A stretch of DNA of 64,000 nucleotides from Vibrio nigripulchritudo ATCC 27043 (GCF_000222685.1 NZ_AFWJ01000112.1:124001-188000); one strand, 5' to 3'; positions 1 to 10,520 are shown, counted from the first letter of the stretch. Made by a program: numbers and translations. The notes: a model not told the origin generated them from the letters alone.

Positions 1-1
1 T

Positions 2-2308
2 GGAAAAATCATCATGCTTGAACCCAGAAGGCTTGCAGCGCGAAATATCGCTCACTATCTTGCGTCTCAGCTCGGTGAGAAAGTCGGAGAAACCGTCGGC
101 TACCGCGTGCGAGGTGAAACCAAAGCGAGTAAACACACTCGACTGGAAGTGGTAACGGAAGGCATTTTGACCCGAATGATCCAGTCTGACCCAGAGCTGG
201 GTGGGGTCTCACTGGTGATATTTGATGAGTTTCATGAACGCAGCATTCACGCTGATACCAGCCTGTCGTTCTGTCTGGAGATTCAGGAAGCTCTGCGTGA
301 AGACTTAACTTTGCTGGTGATGTCAGCCACTCTTGATGAGTCTGCACTGACCAAATTGCTTCCGGAAGCTGCATATATTGAATCAGAAGGGCGCGGTTAT
401 CCCATTGAGTATCGCTATGCCCCCATGTCGGTGAATGACCGACTATCGACTTCTGTAACCAAGCAAATCCAATCCTTAATGGCTAATGAGTCGGGCTCGA
501 TACTGGTTTTTTTACCGGGTGCAGGGGCGATTAATCAGGTGAAAGAGAATCTTGGCGAACTGGATAGCAACACAGATGTTTACCCATTGTACGGGCAACT
601 GAATTTTTCCGAGCAGCAAAAAGCCATATCTCCACCTGAACAGGGCAAGCGAAAGGTCGTACTGGCGACCAATATTGCCGAAACCAGTCTGACTATCGAA
701 GGCATCCGAATTGTGGTCGACAGTGGGCTAGAGCGATTTGCTTCTTTCCAGCTCAAAACGGGTATTACCAAGCTGGAGCAACAGCGTATTGCGCAGTCTT
801 CAGCTCATCAAAGGGCGGGGCGTGCTGGTCGATTGGAAGCCGGAATCTGCGTGCGCCTATACAGCGAGCAGCAATTGCTTCAACAACCTAAAATCCCTAC
901 GCCAGAAATTCTTAGAACGGATTTGTCTTCTGTGATGCTGGAAATGCTTCAGTGGGGGAACAGTGAGTTTTCGCCGAAGCACTGGCTGGACGTACCAACT
1001 CAGTCATCGATTTCTGCCGCAACGGCTCTTCTTACTCAACTCGGTCTTACGGATGTGCAAGGCAAGTTGACGGAGCTGGGTATTCAGGCGCAAACACTTG
1101 GAACCGATCCTAGAATGGCGGCTATGTTGCTCAAAGCACGTCAAAAAAGCGCTGAACATTTGAGTACCGCTATTGCGATGGTGGCGTTGATAGAAGAGCC
1201 TGAAAGAAGCAGCGACAGTTTGATTCACTCAGCTCAGCGCTTTAAAGACGGACGTCACCAACATCAACACAAAGTTAAAACGAGAATCTCAGCTCTGAAC
1301 ACCAGACTAGGTGTGCAATCTACCTCTTTCAGGTTTGATGAACTTTTATCGGGCGCATGCCTTTGTTGGGCATTTCCTGACCGAATCGCGAAACAAAGAT
1401 CGGCAGGAGGGGAAAATTACCTTCTTGCCAATGGGCATGGTGCGCAGGTGGATTTGCTTTCCTCGTTGAGTCAAAACGAATTTTTAGTGGTTGTCGACCT
1501 GATGAAAGGGCGAAACAGCGACAGTAAAATCCACTTGGCTTGCCCCCTAGATTCAATTCCAGATGAATTGATAAAACAAGGTGTGTCTGTTTATTGGGAC
1601 GACCAAAAGGGGGAACTTATAGCGGAAGCACGCACATCTATCGGTGCGATTGTTCTGGAAGCGAAACCAACAAAAGAGATAACGGAAGAGCAGAAATCAC
1701 AGGCTCTGCTGAATCATATCAAGCAAAATGGGTTGGATGTGTTGTTCTGGTCAGACAAAGCCTCGGGGTTATTGAACCGAATTCGCTGCGCTCGCGAGTG
1801 GCTTTCAGAAGAATCTTGGCCAGATGTCTCAGATTCCGGCTTAGTTGAAAATCTCGATAAGTGGTTGTTGCCATTTATGAATGGGGTTTCTAACATGAAG
1901 GCGTTAAAAAAAGTGGATATGTATCAGGCACTCAATGCGTATTTGGGTTGGCCTTTGAATCAGAGTATTGATGAATGGCTCCCCGAGCGTTATCCACTTC
2001 CGACTGGGCAGACACGTGAGATTCGCTATCAGGAAGGAAAGCCACCGCACCTTTCTGCCAGAGTTCAGGAAGTGTTTGGGGAACAGGCATCTCCGAGAAT
2101 AGCCAAAGGAAAAATTGCCGTAACGTTAGAATTGTTGTCTCCCGCAAGGCGACCTATTCAAATAACCCAAGACTTAGCGGCGTTTTGGCAAGGGTCTTAC
2201 CATGAAGTCAAAAAAGAAATGAAAGGGCGATACCCAAAACATCCATGGCCAGATGATCCGTCTAATCACGAAGCCACCACAAAAACCAAGCGACAACTGA
2301 ATTCATGA
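2..2308 (+). CDS. hrpB: ATP-dependent helicase HrpB, 5' end missing
   Basis: DEAH-box (superfamily 2) ATP-dependent helicase of the HrpB family; its cellular role in bacteria is still poorly defined. The reading frame is open from base 2, so the start and the Walker A loop lie before the window. Visible motifs are DEFH (motif II, near base 200), SATLD (motif III, near 325), and QRAGRAGR (motif VI, near 810), followed by the HA2-like region and the long HrpB-specific C-terminal domain. About 765 residues are present and the family is about 820, so roughly 50 residues are missing. The stop overlaps the mrcB start (ATGA), so the two are probably translationally coupled, as in other vibrios and enterics. 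Confidence 0.95.
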   Translation, partial: GKIIMLEPRRLAARNIAHYLASQLGEKVGETVGYRVRGETKASKHTRLEVVTEGILTRMIQSDPELGGVSLVIFDEFHERSIHADTSLSFCLEIQEALREDLTLLVMSATLDESALTKLLPEAAYIESEGRGYPIEYRYAPMSVNDRLSTSVTKQIQSLMANESGSILVFLPGAGAINQVKENLGELDSNTDVYPLYGQLNFSEQQKAISPPEQGKRKVVLATNIAETSLTIEGIRIVVDSGLERFASFQLKTGITKLEQQRIAQSSAHQRAGRAGRLEAGICVRLYSEQQLLQQPKIPTPEILRTDLSSVMLEMLQWGNSEFSPKHWLDVPTQSSISAATALLTQLGLTDVQGKLTELGIQAQTLGTDPRMAAMLLKARQKSAEHLSTAIAMVALIEEPERSSDSLIHSAQRFKDGRHQHQHKVKTRISALNTRLGVQSTSFRFDELLSGACLCWAFPDRIAKQRSAGGENYLLANGHGAQVDLLSSLSQNEFLVVVDLMKGRNSDSKIHLACPLDSIPDELIKQGVSVYWDDQKGELIAEARTSIGAIVLEAKPTKEITEEQKSQALLNHIKQNGLDVLFWSDKASGLLNRIRCAREWLSEESWPDVSDSGLVENLDKWLLPFMNGVSNMKALKKVDMYQALNAYLGWPLNQSIDEWLPERYPLPTGQTREIRYQEGKPPHLSARVQEVFGEQASPRIAKGKIAVTLELLSPARRPIQITQDLAAFWQGSYHEVKKEMKGRYPKHPWPDDPSNHEATTKTKRQLNS

Positions 2309-4668
2309 CAGAGAAAAAGAAAACGTCAGGGCGAACCACAAAAAAGGCGACGACTAAGAAGCGAAGCCCCAGAAAACCGGCGACTAAACGAAGAACAAAG
2401 AAGAAAGTACAGAGAGGTTGGTTGCGAACTCTGTGGAGCCTGACATGGAAAAGCGCCGTGACAGTGTTCGCGGTTCTGATTTTTGTTGGGATCTATCTGG
2501 ATAGCGTCGTCAGGCAGAAATTTGATGGACAGCTATTTGATTTACCAACGGTGGTTTATGGCCGTGTTCTAACATTGAGCCCGGGAAGCCCTGTTACCTT
2601 ACCCCAGCTTCGAAAAGAGCTGGACGTCCTCAACTACCGTAAAGTGCGTTCACCCAGACACCCAGGTGAGTATTCCTCCTCTTCCACCAAGATAGAACTC
2701 ATTCGCCGTGAATTCGAATTTGAAGATGGCCCCGAAGCGTCGCGACACGTCATGCTCTACTTCAATGAGCAGGGGCTGGAGCGAATTAAGTCGCTGGAAT
2801 CAGAGCGAGACATGGGGTATTTGCGCATCGATCCCAAAATGCTTGGAATGCTGGAAAAAAACACCGAAGAAAATCGACTGTTTTTGAAGCGCGAGCAGTT
2901 CCCAGAAGTGCTGGTGGATGCACTTCTGGTGACCGAAGACCGGGATTTCTATCAGCATGAAGGGGTGTCTCCTTTTGCGATACTGCGAGCACTGGTTGCG
3001 AATGTAAAAGCAGGTCGAACTGTGCAAGGTGGCAGTACGCTGACCCAGCAGTTGGCGAAGAACTTATTCTTATCGCGTGAACGAACGTTGTGGCGAAAAG
3101 TGCGTGAGGCGTATATCGCGCTGATTTTAGATTATCGTTACAGCAAAGATCGCATACTCGAAGCCTATTTGAACGAAGTGTATTTGGGGCAGAGCCGTGG
3201 AGAAGCCATTCATGGGTTTGGCTTGGCTTCAAGGTTGTATTTTGGTCAGCCTTTACAAGAGTTGCGTATTGATCAGATTGCTTTGCTGGTCGGAATGGTG
3301 AAGGGACCATCCTATTACAACCCGGTTCGCAAGCCAGAAAGGGCGAAAGAGCGTCGTGATTTAGTGCTTCGTCTGATGATGCAGCACGACATTTTAACTG
3401 CTGCTCAGTTTGAGATGGCGGCAAGCCGAGATTTGGATACACAGGAAAAACCGCAGATTGCCAGCAGACAGCCTGCATATTTCCAGCAAGTTAGCCGCGA
3501 GTTGAAACAAAAAGTCGGCGACGCGTTTCAGCGTCAGGCTGGGCTAAAGGTGTTTACGTCTCTGGATCCGGTATCTCAGTTTGAGTTGGAGAAAGCCATC
3601 AAATCGAAAATTCCGCAACTTGAACTTCGGGCAGGAAAAGGGCTGGAAGCCGCAGGCATTGCGGTTGACCGTCGAAGCGGAGAAATTCGAGCCATGGTAG
3701 GAGGCAAACGAACCGGTTACGACGGATTTAACCGGGCACTGAACGCATCCAGACCGATTGGTTCTCTGGCTAAACCCGCGGTTTATCTTACTGCATTGCA
3801 AAGCCCAGCAGAATTTACATTGGCGACGACCCTTAAAGATACGCCGTTCTCGCTTAAAGGAAGCCAGGGCAGTGTGTGGTCGCCAAAAAACTACGACAGA
3901 AAGTATCGTGGTGATGTGTCGCTTTACCAGTCCTTTGCTAAGTCACTCAATGTGCCTACGGTCAGGTTAGGGCTGAAGCTGGGTATTCCCGCGGTGATGG
4001 ATACGTTTGAGAGGCTCGGTGTCGATAGGCAGGAAATTCGTCCGGTGCCGTCTATGTTTCTCGGATCATTTTCTCTGACACCATATCAGGTGTCTCAGAT
4101 GTATCAGACACTCACCAATTCCGGAAAAAAAGCGCCATTGAGTGCGTTGCGCAGCGTCAAAGATCTGGAAGGGAATGTGCTTTATCGTTCAATCCCGAAG
4201 GTATCCCAGCGCGTACCTCAACAGGCTGCCTGGCTAACGACCTATGCAATGAAAAAAGCGGTATCTGAGGGAACTGGTCGATATTTGCAAGGTCAATTTA
4301 GTCGCATGACACTGGCGGGCAAAACGGGAACCAGTAATGATACCCGGGACAGCTGGTTTGTTGGTGTCGATGGGCGAGAAGTGGTGACCTTGTGGCTTGG
4401 AAGGGATGACAACAAACCCACCAAGCTGACAGGAGCAAGTGGTGCACTTCGGGTTTATCACCAGTACCTGCAGAACCGGATACCGGAACAACTGATTCTT
4501 CCATGGCCAGTACAAATTACGACCATGGGGTTTGCGCTTAAACCGGATGGTGGTTTAAAAATAGATTGCAAAAAAGCATTTACGTTGCCCGTATGGGATA
4601 AATCTGGTGACGTAAAGGAAGCATGTAAAAGCGGACCTGCCAATTGGTTAAGCCGCTTATTTGAATAG
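2305..4668 (+). CDS. mrcB: Penicillin-binding protein 1B (class A PBP)
   Basis: Bifunctional peptidoglycan glycosyltransferase and DD-transpeptidase, anchored in the inner membrane and acting in the periplasm. The N-terminus is a very basic cytoplasmic tail (Lys/Arg/Thr rich, residues 1-45), followed by one membrane segment (about 46-64) and a UB2H-type region. The GT51 glycosyltransferase domain carries EDRDFYQHEG near residue 210. The transpeptidase domain has the SxxK serine in SLAK near 486, an SLN motif, and KTGT near 673. The length of 787 residues is normal for PBP1b. The start ATG overlaps the hrpB stop by four bases. In vibrios PBP1b works with an outer-membrane LpoB-type activator, which is not encoded here. 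Confidence 0.96.
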   Translation: MTEKKKTSGRTTKKATTKKRSPRKPATKRRTKKKVQRGWLRTLWSLTWKSAVTVFAVLIFVGIYLDSVVRQKFDGQLFDLPTVVYGRVLTLSPGSPVTLPQLRKELDVLNYRKVRSPRHPGEYSSSSTKIELIRREFEFEDGPEASRHVMLYFNEQGLERIKSLESERDMGYLRIDPKMLGMLEKNTEENRLFLKREQFPEVLVDALLVTEDRDFYQHEGVSPFAILRALVANVKAGRTVQGGSTLTQQLAKNLFLSRERTLWRKVREAYIALILDYRYSKDRILEAYLNEVYLGQSRGEAIHGFGLASRLYFGQPLQELRIDQIALLVGMVKGPSYYNPVRKPERAKERRDLVLRLMMQHDILTAAQFEMAASRDLDTQEKPQIASRQPAYFQQVSRELKQKVGDAFQRQAGLKVFTSLDPVSQFELEKAIKSKIPQLELRAGKGLEAAGIAVDRRSGEIRAMVGGKRTGYDGFNRALNASRPIGSLAKPAVYLTALQSPAEFTLATTLKDTPFSLKGSQGSVWSPKNYDRKYRGDVSLYQSFAKSLNVPTVRLGLKLGIPAVMDTFERLGVDRQEIRPVPSMFLGSFSLTPYQVSQMYQTLTNSGKKAPLSALRSVKDLEGNVLYRSIPKVSQRVPQQAAWLTTYAMKKAVSEGTGRYLQGQFSRMTLAGKTGTSNDTRDSWFVGVDGREVVTLWLGRDDNKPTKLTGASGALRVYHQYLQNRIPEQLILPWPVQITTMGFALKPDGGLKIDCKKAFTLPVWDKSGDVKEACKSGPANWLSRLFE

Positions 4669-4714
4669 CTGGGCTAATGTTCTTAGAGTCATTGACCCAT
4701 AAATAGGAGGTCTC

Positions 4715-7018
4715 TTGTTTCATTTTTGGTGTAAAGGAATCGCCGCCATTATTTTGAGTGCGGTACTACTGACTAGCCAGATGGCATTGGCAAATTCTGA
4801 AAATGAAACAGAGAAAGAGCGTCCTGTTATTGCGGTTGTATTGGCTGGGGGCGGTGCCAAAGGTGCTGCCCACATTGGTGTGCTAAAAGCGCTGGAAGAG
4901 ATGCATATTCCGGTTGATATCATTACAGGTACCAGCATGGGTGCATTTGTTGGTGGCATGTACGCCACCGGGATGTCTGCCGATGAAATTGAGTCCTTCA
5001 TCCACACCATAGACTGGAGCTCTGGTTACAGAGACAGGGTCAATCGCGACCAGCTTCCCGTTCGTGAAAAACAATATTACGACCGCTATCAAATTCAAAC
5101 TGACCTTGGCTTACGTTTTGGTGATGTTACCGCACCAAAAGGTGTGGTTCAGGGGCAGAACATGCATCGAATTCTGCGCGAAGCCGCAGGAAACATACCC
5201 CCAATGTACTCTTTCGATGAGCTCGCTGTGCGCTATCGAGCTGTCGCGACCGATATTGTGAAACTTGAGCCCGTCGTTCTGGATAGCGGATATTTGACCG
5301 ATGCCATGATGGCAAGCATGTCTGTTCCCGGAGCCTTACCTCCATTCCCCATGGGAGAAAAGCTGCTTGTTGACGGTGGTGTGACTAACAATATGCCTGT
5401 TGAGCTGGCGCGGGAAATGGGGGCGGATCTGATTATCGCTGTTGATATCAGTACCGACTATCAATCCCGTCACGAATTGAAAACGTTTATCAATGTGGGC
5501 GATCAGCTATCGAACTACATGGTTCAGCGAAGCACTCATCGGCAGTCGAAGAAACTCACGGATAACGATGTTCTGTTAAGCCCAAAAGTCGGCGATATGT
5601 CGACAACCGACTTCTCTCGAATGCCTGATGCCTATGAGCTTGGTTATATTGCCGCCATCGAATCAAAAGAGGCGCTTCAGCGCTTCGCGACCAGCCCGAT
5701 ACAGTATCAGGCATACATCAACCGTAAGCAGGATGCTAGGCGTTCTATTGTTTACGGTGATCAGTTGGTTGTGGACGAAATCGAAATCATCAACAACAGT
5801 CACTACAACGATAACGTCCTCAAACAGTTTTTGTCGCTTGAGCCCGGTAAACGATACACCTTGGATGAATTGGAAACTCGGGTTCACAGCCTCTACTCCT
5901 TAAACCGATTCGAACAGGTTTTGTACCGCTACGATCAGGACGACAAGGGAAAAACTACGCTTTACGTCGAGGTGAATGAAAAGGAGTGGGGACCAAACTA
6001 TGTCGATTTCCGCTTCTACCTGGAAGACGATTTTCAGAACACAAGCCAATACTCGATCGGGCTAAGTGTTAACTTCACCGACTTAAACGACAAAGGTGCT
6101 GAAATTCGCACTAATTTAGAAATGGGGTCTGATAAGCTTATTGAAGCTGAATGGTATAGCCCTATATTCAATGAGCAAAAGCTGTTTACCAGTGCTTCGA
6201 TGACTTATGTGAATGAAAATCGGCAGTTGCCTTTTGATGAAGATTTTCTGAAAGAAGTAACGTTAGCGGGGAGCAAAGATTTCCTGCCGATCAACTATGT
6301 TCAATTTACGGCAGAAGCAGCACTAGGGATCGCACCTTCTTTTAATCATGAATTTAAATTCGGTGCTCGGTACACGGTCGGCGATTTCTCTCTTTCTTCA
6401 TTGCCCAAATTTGGCACGCAGAATTTCAACCGAAAAGGACTTTTTGCGCGTTATCGATACGATACGTTTGATGATATGAGTTTTCCTGCGGAAGGGAACT
6501 TAGCTCACTTTGAACTATTGGCGTCAGAAGACAACATACAAGAGGATCAAAAAGAAACTTATACCGAAGACCGGGTCAATGAAGTGACCATTCAATTGGG
6601 CACCGCACACAGCTATCAACGTCATACTTTGGTCGGAATGGCTGAATATGAGGTGACCCGCAGCCGGAATGCAACCATCCCGATTATGCCTAAGTCTCTG
6701 GGAGGGTTTCTGAATCTGTCTGGCTTATCAGGAAATAGTTTGATCGGACAGAACAAAATCTTCGGCAGTTTGGTGTACCGTTACCGTTGGTTTGACAACG
6801 ACTTCGGCTTGTTCCGCTCTCCGGTTTACCTCGGAGCTTCAGCGGAATATGGTGGAGTGTGGTCTGATCCCAATTTGAAAATCAGTGAAGCGCCAATGTA
6901 CGTGGCTGGGTCGGTTTTTGCAGGTGTGAAATCTCCGATTGGGCCTATAATTTTAGCGTACGGGCAAACAGAAGAACGTTTCAGTTCGGTATACCTAATC
7001 GTGGGAACGGCTTTTTAA
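4715..7018 (+). CDS. Patatin-like phospholipase fused to POTRA and Omp85-type barrel (type Vd autotransporter)
   Basis: Predicted outer-membrane lipase of the PlpD architecture. A signal peptide (residues 1-26, ending ALA) is followed by a patatin domain with the oxyanion-hole glycine loop GGGAKGAAHIG near 45, the nucleophile elbow GTSMG near 72 and the catalytic DGG near 220. Then comes one POTRA-like segment (about 335-420) and a C-terminal half rich in alternating aromatic strands that ends in phenylalanine, as BAM substrates do. Length 767 fits the PlpD class (P. aeruginosa PlpD is about 730). The start is TTG, chosen because AGGAGG lies at 4705-4710 and the signal peptide begins there; the spacing is only four bases. 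It sits alone between mrcB and acnB. Whether the lipase domain is released or stays on the surface cannot be read from sequence. Confidence 0.9.
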   Translation: MFHFWCKGIAAIILSAVLLTSQMALANSENETEKERPVIAVVLAGGGAKGAAHIGVLKALEEMHIPVDIITGTSMGAFVGGMYATGMSADEIESFIHTIDWSSGYRDRVNRDQLPVREKQYYDRYQIQTDLGLRFGDVTAPKGVVQGQNMHRILREAAGNIPPMYSFDELAVRYRAVATDIVKLEPVVLDSGYLTDAMMASMSVPGALPPFPMGEKLLVDGGVTNNMPVELAREMGADLIIAVDISTDYQSRHELKTFINVGDQLSNYMVQRSTHRQSKKLTDNDVLLSPKVGDMSTTDFSRMPDAYELGYIAAIESKEALQRFATSPIQYQAYINRKQDARRSIVYGDQLVVDEIEIINNSHYNDNVLKQFLSLEPGKRYTLDELETRVHSLYSLNRFEQVLYRYDQDDKGKTTLYVEVNEKEWGPNYVDFRFYLEDDFQNTSQYSIGLSVNFTDLNDKGAEIRTNLEMGSDKLIEAEWYSPIFNEQKLFTSASMTYVNENRQLPFDEDFLKEVTLAGSKDFLPINYVQFTAEAALGIAPSFNHEFKFGARYTVGDFSLSSLPKFGTQNFNRKGLFARYRYDTFDDMSFPAEGNLAHFELLASEDNIQEDQKETYTEDRVNEVTIQLGTAHSYQRHTLVGMAEYEVTRSRNATIPIMPKSLGGFLNLSGLSGNSLIGQNKIFGSLVYRYRWFDNDFGLFRSPVYLGASAEYGGVWSDPNLKISEAPMYVAGSVFAGVKSPIGPIILAYGQTEERFSSVYLIVGTAF

Positions 7019-7267
7019 CGCGAATAAAAATGCTTAAATTCATAGAACTTTAGTCTCAAGTTGCTATGTTGGTCAAAATGATAAGATTTTAATTTTAAGT
7101 TAAATTTGCTATTCTCCACCCCACAGTTTGGCCCTATGCCGCTGTTGATTATTAAGAATCAGAATAAGACTATTCATAATAAAAGCGGCAAGGCAGCCAA
7201 GTTTTTCCAAGGATGTTTGCACCTCTTGATCACAAGGGAGGTCAAACCGCAATGAGAGGAATGAGTC
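7019..7267 (+). promoter_or_regulatory. acnB upstream region with leader hairpin
   Basis: AT-rich promoter region (7030-7120) followed by a strong imperfect hairpin at 7215-7247 that ends seven bases before the acnB ribosome-binding site (GAGAGGA, 7254-7260). The stem is GTTTG-ACCT-CTTG against CAAG-AGGT-CAAAC, with one unpaired C on the left arm, two unpaired Gs on the right arm and the tetraloop ATCA. I could not settle the -35/-10 elements. In other gammaproteobacteria acnB mRNA is controlled by iron through RyhB and by apo-AcnB; whether this hairpin serves such control is inference. Confidence 0.5.
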
Positions 7268-9865
7268 GTGCTTGAAGCCTACCGTAAACACGTCGAAGAG
7301 CGTGCCGCAGAAGGAGTCGTTCCAAGACCCCTTGATGCTGAACAAGTCGCAGGACTTGTAGAATTATTAAAAAATCCGCCCGCAGGCGAAGAAGCTTTCC
7401 TAATTGATCTTCTAGAAAATCGTATCCCACCTGGCGTAGATGAAGCCGCTTACGTTAAAGCTGGATTCCTTACCGCTATTACCAAAAATGAAGTTACATC
7501 CCCATTGGTTAGCCGCGAGAAAGCCGCTGAGCTATTGGGTACGATGCAAGGTGGTTACAACATCGAATCGCTGGTTTCTCTTCTTGATGATGCAGATCTG
7601 GCGCCAATTGCTGTTAAAGCACTTTCTCATACACTTCTTATGTTCGACGCGTTTTATGACGTTGAAGAGAAAGCTAAATCTGGCAATGCTTCCGCTCAGC
7701 AAGTACTTCAGTCATGGGCTGATGCTGAATGGTTCCTAAGCAAGCCAGAGCTAAAAGAAAAAATCACACTTACTGTATTTAAAGTAACGGGTGAAACCAA
7801 TACTGATGACCTGTCTCCTGCGCCGGATGCATGGTCTCGTCCTGATATCCCTGTTCACGCTTTGGCTATGCTGAAAAACGAACGTGAAGGTATCAACCCA
7901 GATTCTCCGGGAACTATCGGTCCAATTAAGCAGATTGAAGCACTGCAAGAGAAAGGTCACCAGCTTGTTTACGTCGGTGATGTTGTAGGTACTGGTTCTT
8001 CTCGTAAATCCGCAACTAACTCCGTACTTTGGTTTATGGGTGACGACATCCCTAATGTGCCAAACAAGAAAGCGGGTGGTTACGTACTTGGCGGTAAAAT
8101 TGCCCCTATCTTCTTCAACACAATGGAAGATGCAGGCGCACTGCCAATCGAAGTGGATGTGACTAAGCTGAACATGGGCGACGTTATCGACGTTTACCCA
8201 TTTGAAGGTAAAGTTTGTAACCATGAGTCTGGTGAAACGCTGGCTGAATTCAGCCTGAAAACAGACGTATTGATTGATGAAGTACGTGCTGGTGGTCGTA
8301 TCCCTCTTATCATTGGCCGTGGACTTACTGACCGCGCTCGTGAATCTCTGGGTCTTGAGTCTTCAGACGTATTCCGTCGTCCCGTTTCAGCCGCCGATAC
8401 TGGTAAGGGTTACACCCTTGCTCAGAAGATGGTGGGTAAAGCGTGTGGCGTAGAGGGTATTCGCCCAGGCACTTACTGTGAGCCGAAGATGACAACAGTA
8501 GGTTCTCAGGATACAACCGGTCCTATGACTCGAGATGAGTTGAAAGACTTGGCGTGTCTTGGTTTCTCTGCAGACCTAGTCATGCAGTCATTCTGTCACA
8601 CATCGGCGTACCCGAAACCTGTTGATGTGAACACTCACCACACACTGCCTGATTTCATCATGAACCGTGCGGGTGTTTCTCTTCGCCCTGGTGATGGTGT
8701 AATTCACTCATGGCTAAACCGTATGCTACTTCCTGACACTGTTGGTACGGGTGGTGACTCGCATACTCGTTTCCCTCTGGGTATTTCTTTCCCAGCTGGT
8801 TCTGGTCTGGTTGCTTTTGCTGCTGCAACAGGCGTTATGCCTCTTGATATGCCGGAATCGATTCTGGTTCGCTTTAAAGGCGATATGCAGCCAGGTATCA
8901 CACTGCGTGACTTGGTACATGCCATCCCTTACTACGCGATTCAGCAAGGTCTTCTGACTGTTGAGAAAGCAGGTAAGATCAATGAGTTCTCTGGTCGTGT
9001 TCTTGAGATCGAAGGTGTTGAACACCTGACGGTTGAACAGGCATTTGAACTGTCAGATGCGTCTGCAGAACGTTCAGCGGCGGGTTGTACCGTTAAGCTG
9101 TCTCAATCGTCGATTGAGGAGTACCTGAACTCGAACATCATCATGCTTAAGTGGATGATCTCTGAAGGCTACGGCGATGTGCGTACCATCGAGCGTCGTA
9201 TCACAGCAATGGAAGAGTGGCTGGCTAATCCAGAGTTGATGGAAGCTGATTCTGACGCAGAATACGCCCACGTGATTGAAATTGATCTTGCAGAGATTAA
9301 TGAACCTATCCTGTGTGCGCCAAATGATCCAGATGATGCTCGTCTACTGTCTTCTGTACAAGGCACGAAAATCGATGAAGTATTCATTGGTTCTTGTATG
9401 ACCAACATTGGTCACTTCCGTGCAGCCGGTAAGCTTCTTGATAAGCATAACGGTCAGCTGGATACGCGTTTATGGATTGCACCACCAACGAAAATGGACC
9501 GTGACCAGCTTACAGAAGAAGGTTACTACGGTATCTACGGTCGTGCGGGCGTTCGTATCGAAACTCCAGGCTGTTCCCTGTGTATGGGTAACCAGGCACG
9601 AGTTGCAGACAAAGCGACAGTAATGTCCACATCAACGCGTAACTTCCCTAACCGTTTGGGTACAGGTGCAGACGTGTTCCTAGCCTCTGCTGAGCTAGCC
9701 GCAGTTGGTGCGATTCTTGGTCATATCCCTTCTAATGAAGAGTACCTGGAATACGCGAAGCAGATTGATGCGACAGCAGCGGATACGTATCGCTACCTGA
9801 ACTTCCATAAAATGGATCAGTACACCAAGAAAGCAGATACGGTGATTTTCCAAGAGCCAGCATAA
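7268..9865 (+). CDS. acnB: Bifunctional aconitate hydratase 2 / 2-methylisocitrate dehydratase
   Basis: [4Fe-4S] enzyme of the TCA cycle (citrate to isocitrate) and the methylcitrate cycle, cytoplasmic. Length 865 is that of AcnB in enterics and vibrios, with the N-terminal HEAT-like domain, the swivel domain and the large catalytic domains in B-type order. The cluster cysteines are visible as GSCMTN near residue 710 and CSLCMGN near 769-772, matching the known ligand positions. The start is GTG, supported by GAGAGGA seven bases upstream and by the family N-terminus [16 protein letters not shown]. Codon use looks highly biased, as expected for an abundant enzyme. A strong terminator follows. 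Confidence 0.97.
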   Translation: MLEAYRKHVEERAAEGVVPRPLDAEQVAGLVELLKNPPAGEEAFLIDLLENRIPPGVDEAAYVKAGFLTAITKNEVTSPLVSREKAAELLGTMQGGYNIESLVSLLDDADLAPIAVKALSHTLLMFDAFYDVEEKAKSGNASAQQVLQSWADAEWFLSKPELKEKITLTVFKVTGETNTDDLSPAPDAWSRPDIPVHALAMLKNEREGINPDSPGTIGPIKQIEALQEKGHQLVYVGDVVGTGSSRKSATNSVLWFMGDDIPNVPNKKAGGYVLGGKIAPIFFNTMEDAGALPIEVDVTKLNMGDVIDVYPFEGKVCNHESGETLAEFSLKTDVLIDEVRAGGRIPLIIGRGLTDRARESLGLESSDVFRRPVSAADTGKGYTLAQKMVGKACGVEGIRPGTYCEPKMTTVGSQDTTGPMTRDELKDLACLGFSADLVMQSFCHTSAYPKPVDVNTHHTLPDFIMNRAGVSLRPGDGVIHSWLNRMLLPDTVGTGGDSHTRFPLGISFPAGSGLVAFAAATGVMPLDMPESILVRFKGDMQPGITLRDLVHAIPYYAIQQGLLTVEKAGKINEFSGRVLEIEGVEHLTVEQAFELSDASAERSAAGCTVKLSQSSIEEYLNSNIIMLKWMISEGYGDVRTIERRITAMEEWLANPELMEADSDAEYAHVIEIDLAEINEPILCAPNDPDDARLLSSVQGTKIDEVFIGSCMTNIGHFRAAGKLLDKHNGQLDTRLWIAPPTKMDRDQLTEEGYYGIYGRAGVRIETPGCSLCMGNQARVADKATVMSTSTRNFPNRLGTGADVFLASAELAAVGAILGHIPSNEEYLEYAKQIDATAADTYRYLNFHKMDQYTKKADTVIFQEPA

Positions 9866-9888
9866 GCTTAAGGAAATTCTGATATCTA

Positions 9889-9913
9889 AAGCGCCCCAAT
9901 CGGGGCGCTTTTT
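9889..9913 (+). terminator. Rho-independent terminator after acnB
   Basis: Perfect stem AAGCGCCCC / GGGGCGCTT around a four-base loop (AATC), ending in five T. Confidence 0.9.
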
Positions 9914-10041
9914 ACTTTCCAATCTCACTATCGCATCACTCACTTCCTCTTTATTTTCTAAAATTAGAATTAGGTGAGCTTCGCCTCTCTATCAACTAAG
10001 TGATACACTCCGCTTCCTCTGAAATTTGCGGGTAACAGACA

Positions 10042-10410
10042 ATGGAATACCAATTCACTAAAAACAGCTTAACGGGTGACTACATGGTCAAGTGCAGCAT
10101 GGGGCATGAGATTGTGGGACGCTGGTTGCAGGAAGAAGTGAACGCTCAGCTCAGTGTAATTGATGGTATTCTGCAGCGACTCGAATGGATGAAGGAAGGT
10201 CAGCATCATGAAGATAAAATCGAAGGTCGTGAAATCAGCGTGTTGATCAATCGCGATGAAGTGGTGATTCAAGAGAATGGAATCGAGTTCGAACAGGAAT
10301 GCGCTGAGCCCGATATGTATCTTTATGAAAGTGAAAGCAGCGCAGCTTGTGGATTTGAAGACTTTGTCGAATTAGTAAAAGCTTGGAAGGCGTTTGTAAC
10401 GTCATACTAA
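10042..10410 (+). CDS. yacL: YacL family protein (UPF0231)
   Basis: Small cytoplasmic protein (122 residues) of unknown function, recognised by its N-terminus (MEYQFTKNSLTGDYMVK) and by its conserved place directly after acnB, as in E. coli. It is acidic, with no membrane segment and no catalytic motif that I can name. It has its own transcription unit: the acnB terminator lies upstream and a 13-bp hairpin terminator follows. The conserved neighbourhood hints at a link to acnB, but no function should be inferred from this alone. Confidence 0.88.
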   Translation: MEYQFTKNSLTGDYMVKCSMGHEIVGRWLQEEVNAQLSVIDGILQRLEWMKEGQHHEDKIEGREISVLINRDEVVIQENGIEFEQECAEPDMYLYESESSAACGFEDFVELVKAWKAFVTSY

Positions 10411-10486
10411 ATAAAGCGTTTAGGTCTTCATTCTCAAAATACTCACCATTTTGGGGAAAGATATGAGCTCTGCTTCAAATTTGGGA

Positions 10487-10520
10487 AGAGGATGCACAAT
10501 TTTTGTGCATCCTCTTTTTT
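10487..10520 (+). terminator. Strong terminator after yacL
   Basis: Perfect 13-bp hairpin AGAGGATGCACAA / TTGTGCATCCTCT with a three-base loop, then a run of T. It also isolates the downstream sigma-54 promoter. Confidence 0.92.

Noticed and set aside
2786-3478. 230-codon open frame on the minus strand inside mrcB
   Set aside because: No ribosome-binding site, no recognisable domain and composition typical of an antisense shadow; mrcB on the plus strand carries all family motifs.
7215-7247. Animal-type iron-responsive element before acnB
   Set aside because: The loop is not CAGUGN and the unpaired C is not at the required distance; the hairpin is reported only as a possible protein or structure signal.
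7751-8224. 157-codon minus-strand frame inside acnB
   Set aside because: Shadow of a highly biased gene; the codon bias of acnB removes stops from the opposite strand.
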